The notes beneath the pieces were generated by a model, which had not been told where the DNA came from, did not search any database, and saw nothing but the letters and a program-made list of their open reading frames with translations. Source: Scolanthus callimorphus (Eukaryota; Cnidaria; Anthozoa; Actiniaria; Edwardsiidae). From it: 64,000 nucleotides of DNA. The DNA lies in NCBI GenBank assembly GCA_033964015.1, contig CM066920.1:7531912-7595911 (forward strand). The letters are read 5' to 3'. Shown here piece by piece: positions 20,601-32,600 of this stretch. Each line of letters begins with the position of its first letter. Position 1 is the stretch's first letter. The position numbers and the translations under genes were made by a program.

Positions 20601-23600
20601 TCAGAGTTGTCGAGTCCGTCTATGACAATAACAATACGCGTCTGGTGTCTTGTGAATCCATCCACGCAATTCACCAGATCCGTTAAAAGCTCAACTTCTT
20701 GTTTTAAAGCGTGTATGAAGCCTTCTTCTTTTAACCCTAGTTGCGTAGCTACAACAGAAATGCGCTTTTTTTGCGAAAACACGAGAGAGTATAAAATAGA
20801 GCAGAGTGTAGGTAAGTGTACGAGGACAGCCACGCCCACAATAGACGCGGTAGAGATCTCCAGAGCCGTTACGACCGACCCGCCTGACGTGCCGTAAACA
20901 GTAAACAACGACGCACTGGTCAAACCACAAACAATAATAAACAAGAAAATAATAAACGTAGGAATACAGCAGCAACAACGTTTCCAGCGCGCCTCCGTGT
21001 AACCGATTTCTTCATATTCGGATGGCTGCGAGCGAAACACCCGATAAAGCCGAGTGACGAAAAACCCGAATTCCGTCTCCACAACGTCGCATAAAGTCTC
21101 TATCATCCCGACAAGCGAGGCAGCTTCGCTACCGCTACAAGTCAGCTTACTAAAATCCGTAAATAAGAACCGAACCGGCAGCGCGGGCTTCATGGCGCTC
21201 GGACAAGGCGGGATACAGAATATGAGCTGCGAAAGAAGCTTGAGCGTAGCCACGGAATTAGCCACGTAGCCGCCTACGGAACAAGATGTCTGCTCCCCGT
21301 TGTTGCTCTTCTTGTCTGAGAGATATGCGCAGAAGAATAAGCAGTAACAGCTGACAAAAATAGCGAGTCCGACACAGATTCCCTCGACTAGACCAGCCGC
21401 GGCCCACATGATAACCCCCATAGTGGTGGAGATTACGAGTACCATGATGAAGATGAAGCGGGAGAAGTGGAACACGGGACGTAGGTCTTGGTGCGCAAAC
21501 TCACGCATCTCATCTGCAAAAGAATTGGAGGTTATGTATCAGGAAAGTGCTGTCTATTTTACGAATCCTTTCGGGTTGCCTGTGCACGCGACCGAAAACT
21601 TGCTTGCGCATGCGACTCCGAAAACGCCATAGAATTTTAAAACATGTTTTAAAATCTTACGAAGTTGTAGCCAAATATGGAACGACGTCACGTAATCTCA
21701 GCGATTTTGGTGCGTTTTAAGGCAAAACGGACCTTAACGCGTTAAAGTCGTGCGTGTGTAAGTCGCGAGCATGTTATTATTTTTTATTTTTTTTTTGGTC
21801 TTTTTATTTATTTATTTTACAAGGAATTACATGATATTTACACTACGTCTACAATAATTATAAAAGAAAAAGGAAAAGGGTACTCAGCATATATAATAAT
21901 ATATCTATTATTGAATTAGTTGCTTGATAGGTTCCCATTTGTATAGGTGCTGCAGCATTTTGTTATTATTGAGAGCAATAGAAAGCTCGGTGAACTCGAC
22001 TTGTTTAACTCTTAGCCAAAACAATTTTAGATTAGAAAACGGCAAAATTCCTTTCTGGCGACAAAAATATATAAATCGCTTAGCAATAATAATAATAAAA
22101 TTGATCAGCGAAGAATACTTAATGTCACATGTAGTCCCTAATAATATTTCTAATTCGCGAGACATGACAAGAAGACAGAAGCAATTTCACTGCACTAGGC
22201 GAAACTAGTCAAGGATCTGATTGGCTCGCTCACATGGTTTGTTTTTGAACGCACTGGCTCGTCACGTGTTACCCGCAACAGCAGCTATTATAAACAACTG
22301 TTTGGTCACCAAATCAAGACTAAACGGTGTCTAAACCCAGTTGCACATCGTGTGTCAGTACGATGTGCATATCAATGAATCACTATCGTTTTTGCAAATT
22401 GTACTAGAGGGGACTGGGTCGAGGCGCGCGCAGGCTAGCTGTGGCTAACTAGCGTGGTTACCAAGCCATTGGTGGACAGATCGAGAACTCGTGCGGTATC
22501 TACTTCATCGCTGAATGCCATATAGTCGTCTTCTAATAGAACGAGGCATAATCAAACAAAAGGACCATTCATATTCAAATAAGGCGGCTATTGTGACATT
22601 CAGCGATGAAGCATATACCACTCGTGCAAGTTTTTATTCAAAATTTCACCGTTTGTTCGCTACTTTCGCCGAAATTCTTATCCCAAGATGATCTTCTGTC
22701 ACTTCTTAATAAGGTAAATCATTTCAAATACGGTTTTGGCCATGAAGTGTTGAAAAACGACAATTTTGGCGACGGGGCTTTGTATGATATGCCCGGGAGG
22801 GGAATGGGGGGGGGGGGGGGGGGATTTTCAGTTTCACCCCTAAAAGATACCAAACATGGCGGGCCATGGCGTGGCTAAAAAAATTATTACCCTAAAAGAT
22901 ACCCTAAAAGATGAGGTCTTATGTACCAAGTAGGCGCGAAGGACACAGGTAAAGGTGAAAGATACCCATCAAGAAATTTCCGTGTTTGTTTCTAATTTAT
23001 CGTCTTCTCGAATCGAATAATTTCTCTTACTTACACGGTTTTTAGAAGCACCATCATAAGAAAAAACAATTTGGACACATTTTCGGCCCTAAAAGATACC
23101 AATCTCCTAAAAATTTATTGAAGATCACGATCACCCCTAAAAGAGACCAAACCATCGTGATTTTAACCCCTAAAAGATACGGCGATCATCCCCGACAAAA
23201 AAATATTGGAGTCCTCCCCCTTCCCCCCCCCCCCCGGGATGATATGATTCGATACTTGTCACATCATTTGCCATTACCTTGTAATCTTTTAAGCACAAAG
23301 GACTTGCCGCTTCCCCATCGCGCATACATTCCCACAGTCAGCGGCATGCTGAGTGAGGGCTCGCATAGGACGTCAGCTAGTGCGCTGGTATATACGTCAT
23401 AACCCATGGCTTCTTCGCTGCACTTCTTACCAGTTACAAACAAACCTTGAAACAACAACAACAACAAATTTATTTCGCGTGAAGAAGAAAAATTTACATT
23501 CGAAGCCCTATTCTGACGCGAAGAATTATAAACCCAGAACCGGAGGTGAGACATAAGAACGTACGGCGGAACTTCGACCCCCAAAACCTTGAACTTTATA

Positions 23601-26600
23601 AAGAGCCTCATCCAGCCGCCATTTTGTCAGCCTAGCAACATACCGAGCCAGAGAAAGCATTTATTATCATCGGCTGATTTTGGCAATGTACTAACTGCGA
23701 TTTTTCGATTGAATTCGGTACACCGGTATAATAATTTTTGTAGATGGATATTTCGAGGTTCTACACGTGAATGTTCTTCCATCTCGAATGAAAGCAATAA
23801 GAAAGGCTGACTAGGGTTTTTTAGTTGTATATTATTAAAACAAGCCTAACTGAGCACATTATTAAAACATGTTGACTGACCTGTACCAAAGATCTGCGTC
23901 AGTATACTGTTCCTGTGTTGTCTGTCGATGTTGTACGGCGTCTCGCCTGCTTTATTCGGTCGGTAAAGGAGACGCGCGTCTTTAGGATTTCGCAGCAGTA
24001 GTTCACAAATTCGTTTAAATCTTCCTCTCACTGCTATATGAACTGCAGTGTCTCCCCTCTGAAACCAAAACGAGATTGTAAATAGTTTAATACGCCTTTT
24101 CGACTTCGCCACGAAAGTTGTATCATTGAAAACATTCGTGCGAATTTTAAAGGCCTTGCGTCTACTCGATACTTGCTTGCTTATTCACCAATTAAAACAC
24201 GCTGATCCAAATAGCTTCCTACTACATAGACTGCTTGATGACCCTTATTTGCTAAACGTCCGTATAATACAAGAGAAAAGTCTTTACTTGGCGTGATTTT
24301 AACCACCGCGCCGCGTCGAGTTTCTCCTCGCGATCGGCGCACCTTAGCTTCACCATCAAAATGGACTCGTCACACATACATGATACACGTTACGGTGAAT
24401 AAAAGCGCGCGTGTGGCAAATATCTTTCTCTTGTTTTTCAGAAGTCCGCCAAATGATGGACTGCAAGCAGTGTTTCTACTACCTAATTTGCGGCCAGTTA
24501 CTGGAGAAGAGTTGTTTGATACGGTGGCTGCTCCGGTGAACAAGAAAAGGCAAAACTCGTGAAGCAAAGTTATAATCATGACAGGTCCTCAAAATTAAAA
24601 TACATCGTTTTTCGCACTGCATCCATACATTATCTCTACTATGGTCCAATATAATCTAACTGCAGACACACGTCCCTGCAATTACCGTCTAGCTGTGTTC
24701 GTGTGCGTGAGCCCTCTCAACTCAAACTCTAGCCGGCGGGCACGAATAAAAGCAGTGAATAAAAGCTCTCGTGTGGCAAATATTTTTCTCTTGTTTTTAC
24801 AGACGTTCGCGAGATTTCGGCTGCGCGAAAACTTCGCCATAGCTAGTTTCTCTGCCTGAAAACTACGCTTGATACGCAGGCTAAGGCGTATCACACACTA
24901 AAATCGATAGTTACACACTAGTTTTTAAACCAGTTTTTCGCGCGCATGTTCACATGGTGAACCGGTTGTGCGGGTCTGTTAAAACATGTTTATCTGCCTC
25001 TTTTTGAAATGAATTTTGAAAACAAAGTAATAAAAATACATTATGATTTCTCGTGTAATATGATGGGGCTTCCGTTACTCGTAAAATATCCGCCCTTGGA
25101 TATTGTATCAATATAAAACTACAAATTAATCGCATTTTTAGAGCGGATTTCAGATGACCGTCGTGTTTGCAATTAGTTTGCTTTCTCATTGGCTGCTTAT
25201 TTCTATCAACCAATCAAATTGCGAACTAATTACAAGCAAGGAATTGGTTCGGCTCCTGATTGGCTGGGCTGGAAACCATTCAGCAGTAAGTTGTAATTAC
25301 TCTTGTTTCTGATTGGCTAGTGATTGCTCAATTGCAATTGCTTTCACGACAGTCATGTGAAATCCGCTCTAAGCGCAGTTATATCACCTTGGTAACAAGC
25401 CGCATGCTGTAAATTTCCCAACTGTAGTCCTTATTAAGGCGACCTTAGCATAGCCCTCGGTTATATGAGTCAAGAAATAGGACAGGGAAATTCTTGTTAG
25501 GGCTGCTGTTAGGCCTAACAGACCTAACAGAGCAGCGAGGAAACATTCATTACTCCCACCTCTAAAAAGACGGGGGCACTTAAATATGATAAACCCCCGA
25601 CAGGACCAGACGGCCCTAACAGCACCAACAGCCCTAACAGGATCTAACAGCCCTAACAGCACCAACAGCCCTAACAGGACCTAACAACCCTAACAGCCCT
25701 AACAGCCCTAACAGCACCAACAGCCCTAACAGGACCTAACAACCCTAACAGCACCAACAGCCCTAACAGGACCTAACAGCACCAACAGCCCTAACAGGAC
25801 CTAACAGCTCTAACAGCCACAATAGCCCTTACAGGACCTAACAGCCCTAACAGCTCTAACAGCCCTAACAGGACCTAACAGGACAACAAGACCTAACAGC
25901 CCTAACAGGACCTAAGTCGTTTTATAGGTGGAGTAAGGAATGTTTTCTTGCTGCTGTTTGGGACTGTTAGGTCTGTTAGGCCTAACAGCAGCCCTAACAA
26001 GAATTTCCCTGTCCTATTTCTTGACAGGTATACCCTCGGTTAGCTACTTCGCCGCAGATTTTGCGGCGACAATTGTTAGAGCTTACCCGGTCCGCGGCTG
26101 ATACTTGGGCGCCTCTCTCTAGCAGTAGTGCTACAATTTCTGTGTGTTTCTTGAGCGTGGCCCGGAGGAGAGGGGTCTCGCCATCCTGAAGGGACGAATC
26201 AAAAGTGTATCCTTAGAAAGCCTGAGTATCAGGCGGAATTGTATTTTTTGTGAGAAAATGAGGGAGAATTTTTTCCCGAGGAGGGGGGGGGGGGAGGTCC
26301 TGATGCTCAGGCTAATCCTGAGAATATATTGGGTGATCAGCAATCAGCCCCTCCCATCCCCTCCTCATGTTTGCCTGTAATCACCCAGAGCTGTTATTGT
26401 GGGAAGCCAAACCGCGGTTTGTTAGTTCGCACGATTATGAAAATTGCAGTAATTGAATTCCTAAAAAATAGATAATCCGTATTATCTTTCCATCGATGTC
26501 GGCTACCCCATTTTTGTATCTTCCAGGTTCGCAAATGGCGAATGCCATTCCAGTCAGTTCTTTGCAGCCGAAATGGCGAGACAAACTGTGAAGCTTATCT

Positions 26601-29600
26601 GCTTGCCAACCGGAATGACCGAAAACATTAAAGGTGCTATTTGCAATCCAAAAGGATTTCCGTCGTGATAATTGGTTAGCACCCCGAACAATATATTTAT
26701 ACAGCAAAGTACATCATATTAATATAATCAAATTCTCTAACTTTCAGTCATGCCCTTCCCTGCACTTTCATCTAAAGAGCTCTCGCTATGACACACTGAG
26801 CCTCGCATTCAGCGAGTTCTGGAGGTAAGTGTGTTAGCCGAGCACCGCCGACAGACCGACGAGCACCGACAGACCGACCCGGAGACCGACGAGAGTCTAA
26901 AGCGCTGACCGACCAAAACCCGAATACAAAAACGGAGTCCTCCGCTAAAGGCTTACAGACCTTTTTCCAAATGGCCGCCAAAAATCCAAATCGATTTTGG
27001 TTAAAAATGAACACCAGCACTAGAACACACATCATCACTTTAGTAAAACTACAAAATTTCGCTGCATTATATCCAATATCTTCCGAGAAAACGAACGTTG
27101 AAAATTTACAGACGTTTGTATGACTGGGGGTATGCGTCGTACACATCTCAAATTGTCAATTTTCAGACTCTGCTTTCTCAGCCGACATGGCATTTGGCAT
27201 AACGAAAATTTAAAGTATCACTAATGTGAGGATACTCTTTCTAGTGCCAGTATTTGATTTTCACTCAGTCTAAGACATGTGAATTTGCGGCGGCCATTTT
27301 TGAAAAAGGTCTATTGGCGTGAGCTCGGCCCGATATGAAATTTGGGAGCGACTGGCCTCTGCCATATAGAGGTACGCACTTAATGAACCGATAAGTTGTT
27401 AGTAACAGATTATTCCCGCTAACTTAAGTACCAACGCTAATTCCTTAAGTACCAACGCTAATTCCGCCAATAACCAGACATAGATATACCATATATAGCA
27501 CAAGATCTCATAGGTGAAGTGGGGGCTTGGGCTTGTCATATTTCTGAAGTTTTACATTGACCAGTGACTCATTGCCCCTGGGGATGTAAATAATGCGTTT
27601 GCACCGATTACGCCTCCCCGTGTGATTACAAAGTCGTGTCGTGTACGCTAATCTTCTGAAAACACAACCATTAATCTAGGATTAGCACTATTGCTTCCAA
27701 CCACAGAGGCTCTGACTAATGTCATCGAAATGTCATGTTATACAGTAAAAACGCATATAAAAACCTAGCATTTTCGAGCTTGAACAGATTCTTGTATTCA
27801 AATATCAGCCTGTAGGTTCTTAAATCATTAAGTCAATTAGGTTCTTCTATGCTTTCGAGTTGTTACTGTACTTCAAGCAACTATTTACTGTTTTTAGACT
27901 ATGGTTTATAGATTTCAACGCAGTATCTCCCGGCGTAACTAATTGATTATCAATAGTTATCAGCAATTGATAGCCAATTGATACTCACTCAGATTTGGAA
28001 CATTATCAATTGTTATCAAATGCCGATACCAATTGATAATAAAAAAGATATGTTTATATGCCAAATAGTTTTATTCAAAGCTCCCGGGAAGAACTTGCAG
28101 AGCTTGTCCGCCGATTATTGCCAAATATCCCCTTGACTCTTGAGAGAAATTTATCACGAGCAGTTGGCCGGGATATAAATTTCCAATGACCATTATTTAC
28201 ACAGGATTTTATATCCACGGTTCGATCATTGATCGATTCAAAGAAAAGTATTTTCTAGCTCTGATCATGCACTATGTTAAACCTGTCTATAACTTCAAAA
28301 AACTACCTCGAAGATTTAAGGAGAAAAAAAGGTATCAATTATCAATTGCTATCAATTGTTTATCAATTTTTATCAATTCCACTCACTGAGATTTTGGTTA
28401 TCAATTGGCTATCAATTTACTAATTGATATCAATTGATTATCAATGTTTACCAATTATCAATTTATCAATTAGTTACGCCGGGAATATCTATACAGTGTT
28501 CTTGAGACGTATTAATACGTCTGCAGCAGCGGAAAAAATCAAGATTTCAAGCCCTACATGTAAATGCAATATCCTCCCTGATCAATTGACAAGATTGTCT
28601 TAGAACCCTCTGAGCTCAGTTGCATGTTGCTCTGAATCGTTAACTCAAGGATAATGGTATCTTCGTTCATCCCCGGGCATCATTGCATGCCCAGTCAGAA
28701 TCATTCTCTATCAACACTGCACGCAGACATGCAGCAACAAACGCGACCAATAAGAAGTAAACTCACTCGGTTGGTGACTTCTGTTTTCGCCCCTAACGCG
28801 ACCAATAAGAAGTAAACTTACTCGGTTGGTGACTTCTGTTTTCGCCCCTGCTTCTAATAAATCTCTGACAATGTTGGAATAGCCTTTTTCAACTGCATGA
28901 AACAGAGCTGTTTTCCCTTCCTGAGGAAAGAAAGAGGGTTGAAAAGGTTGTTAGAATTGATATCGCATCACAGAGGACACAAAACTTGACATTCGCGCGA
29001 CATCAAACGATCTGTTTCTCAAATGAAACATGCTTTTAATCAGCGATCACCGCCTCCTAGTGAATTCTATTTGCAGCTTTGCGATGAAAGTGCCCGCTAG
29101 TTTGTTTAGCGTTCATATCAGTGACTGTTTAGTGGAATATTTGGGCAGAACTTGAAGTCTTCACTCACGTAGCTTATGCCGTGTTTAGACCTAGGATGTT
29201 TACTGCAGTAAACCGATTTACTAACCTCAGTAAATTTTAGATAAGTGTAAACAGTTTTTCTGACCTCAGTAAATGCCGGCAAAGACAAAGGAAAGTCAAC
29301 CTAGGTTGAGTAAACGTTAACTTTTCTAGATGGCTTGGTTTAGGGCAGTAACTGAGTTAACTGGGGTCACGATGACAGATTGAACACAACGTGTCACAGC
29401 GCAAACTGCAAAAACACTCGAATTTAGTGAGCAGAGTAGCTGAAAATATATAAGCCGGTTTCGCAACAGTCAAGGAAAAAGTCTTTGGAGAGTACATTCA
29501 GCGACGGTCGAAACCATCGACCTTTCAAGATCATTGCTGTCTACAGCAAGCGACATATGTTATCAATTGTGGTGACTAAAATCTCCAGAACTATTTACAT

Positions 29601-32600
29601 AAGCATTCAGAAGTCTCAGAAGTAGCAATCGCTTAAACCTGGAATTCTGGATTCTCTTAAAAAGCACCAGAAAAGTAGGCAGTGGCGATAAAGCTAGTAT
29701 TAACAGTGCTTATTCATTCGTGTCAATGACAGTGAAAGTGATTCCTGCCAACAAGTAAATTACGAACTCATGGCCGTTGACAGATGAACTAAGGTCAAGC
29801 TAGCGAGTATAAACACTTTACTGACCAACTAAGGTCATCAAATTCAACCCCGGTAGGTCAGTAACTCGGCTTACTGCAGTAAACAACCTAGGTCTAAACA
29901 CGGCATAAAACCACTTGGTGATCTCAAGAATATTTAAAGCCTTATTGGAAAGCAAGGGTACTTAAAATTGACGACAGTATGGCCCTCGCGATGACAAAAA
30001 ATCGAGGATAAAACCCTGTGCTCGTCACGCAATGGTTCGCGATCCTAATGTTACACATGTTACCCTAGTATGATCATCATACCAATTACATCGTTATTTT
30101 GGCTAAAGAATATTAGATTGATTAAGCTCATGTATAGAGGAAGATTGAATGGGGATTTCCAAAGCCGAGGATGGAAACTGGCTTTTTGCATGCGATTCTC
30201 GCATAAGGTGTTTTGATGTCCAGGCTTCACAATAGCTGAAGTTTGACATTCGGAATTAGAAGCGTATCCAAGACATAGTATTGAAATAAACGTTAGCCAA
30301 AAAGGCCCAAAACAAAAAACAAACCAAAAAACAAACATTTCCGAATAACCCCAGAGAGCCAGATGGGTCAAATCGGCCGAGATAATCTGCGAAAGAAGCG
30401 AAAAACAACATACAAAAGAAATGCTACTTGCGAGCCCACTCCTGTTTTAGATCTAAGAGGGGCCAGACTCAAAATGAAAGACGAAATATTGTAGCTCAAC
30501 AACTGAAACACCCATTGATATAAGACAGAATGCTGCTGTATTTTGTAATTTTCGGGAGGGCATTATTGCAGTGCTAATATTTCCGGATACATGTAATGAG
30601 TAGAACTAATGTTATCAAAGTCCTGCCCTTTGGTTAGTGATGCGATAACCTTTCTTTATATCTCCGGAAAAATTCAGACTTCGGCGATAAAGATAAATAG
30701 GAAAGAAATGGAGGGCACAGACAGTTCTTGGATGAAAGCATGGCGGCAAAAATGAAGCGCGAAGACGGAGATGAAGCTTACTTCACTAGTAGAGCAGGAT
30801 TTAGACAACAGCAGAGGATAGCACTCTCGAACAGAAAATAGAAAATAATTCCTAGAACAAACTAAAGTAGACGTGTCGCAGTAGAATTTGGGCTATTTTC
30901 AGCATTCCATATATTAACATAAGGCGATCACTTCCATAAGCACAGAAAAACAAAGGCTTGCATATGAAGTGTGAAAAGGGATTTCATAAATAACTCAAAT
31001 TCTATAAACGATAAACGGAATAGTAAATCAATGGGGCGATCAATTCCTGTCCTAACAGGCATTGCACTGTATGGCTATCATGAGTGTCGCCACTGCAACA
31101 AATACACTGAAATAGGGTCGCGTGAGCTGCTCAAGGGTCTAGAGGCAAACCGCTCAGGTGTGTATTATGAAAAAAAAGACCATCAATTGGTATACAAGCG
31201 ATATTGTAGCCAGCACGACTAACATCCCGGAGAGATTTCTTCTGTTTGTCTATTACGATCAGTCGAGAACGGTGCTGTTTAAACTACTCGCGTTCTTCTT
31301 CTTCTCACTCCTTCCATCACTCTCACCGGCCAGGAAGAAGCATGTTCGCCATGATTAATGGTTGCTCAACAAAGGGTGCTGGCCAAAGGTCATCTCGCCG
31401 GGGGAAAATTTTTAGCGGCCAGGGAAAAGCCCGGGGAAATAAGCAACGGTGATCCTCGAGCATGAGGAGAAAGAGAATTCAGGATTCAGTTTTCTTCAAT
31501 TTTGCAGTATTTAGTTCATATACATTAAGTTACTTACGCTGTCATAGGCGTCAACCTCTGCGAACTTGCTCAAAAGAGTACGAACAACTTCCACGTGACC
31601 ATCACGTGCTGCGGAGATCAAAACCGTCTCGCCTTCCTGTAGGAAACAAAAAGAATCACGTGAATGTCGCATGATGTCAATGGGCGTGCGCTATCTACTT
31701 GTTATCCATGCAAAAAGTGGCTATGAATGTGTGCAAATCAGTGGTTTAAACCCCAAGTTAATACTAGATAATGATAATAGTAAAAATAATGATAATGAAA
31801 TTGATAATGATAATGATAAATATAAATGATGATTATAATAAAACAATTTATGATGGTAACTGAATTAAAGAGTGGGTGTGACTCCTATACCACAATATAG
31901 ATAGACAGAATATAAACTAATGATAACTAATGAGAATCTACTGTTATCGAACAGTGACAGTAAGTAACGCGTGGTCAGTCTTTCTACTGTCAGAAATCGA
32001 GGAACAATAATACGTTGCAATTGCGCTTGCTATAATCCCTGATCGTACGCATAGTATTTATAAAATAACAGCGGCGAATCTCGCGCACAGATTGGCCGAA
32101 AGCGAGTAAGAGAGTACATAGACAAGCTTTTGTTTGCCAGTTATTTTATAAAAGCATAAAACGCATTTCCCGTGTGTAGGTACTTTCTTCTCGACACTCG
32201 GGGAATGTTGGTCGAACTGATGAAAAAAAAAAAAACGTAAAAAGTACATAGACACGGGAGATTTATTGGTTTATTGCCAAAATATCATATATAGAGGGGA
32301 TTTCAAATGACTCTGGTGAAACCAATCGCTAAGTGATTACACTAATTCTGAATAAACTATAGAAGTAATTACAATTACAAAGCAATTCAATTACTCAAGG
32401 CAGTCATCCGAAATATCGGTTTTAATTTTCATTCCAATCATCATGATCACTAAAAGTTACACATTGCTACTAAATGGTTTCCCTATTAACAAGTCCACCT
32501 GTATACCCGATCAGAAAAAAAATAAGATAGACAAAACATTTTTATTTGACACTCGCAGATTTGAATTGCAATGCCAGTTAATGTTGTGGATCGACAATAA

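Larger units (their letters stand above)
24059..26086 (-). other. KIDINS220 intron
   Basis: A 2-kb intron. A segment GTGAATAAAAGC...GTGTGGCAAATAT...TCTTGTTTTT occurs twice, near 24392 and 24752. Family A element at 25139-25371 and the 10-bp-duplication element at 25464-26032 follow. No gene was recognised. Confidence 0.65.

Noticed and set aside
25384..25665. A 93-codon minus frame with [15 protein letters not shown].
   Set aside because: It is a translation of the CCCTAACAG minisatellite inside the inverted-repeat element.
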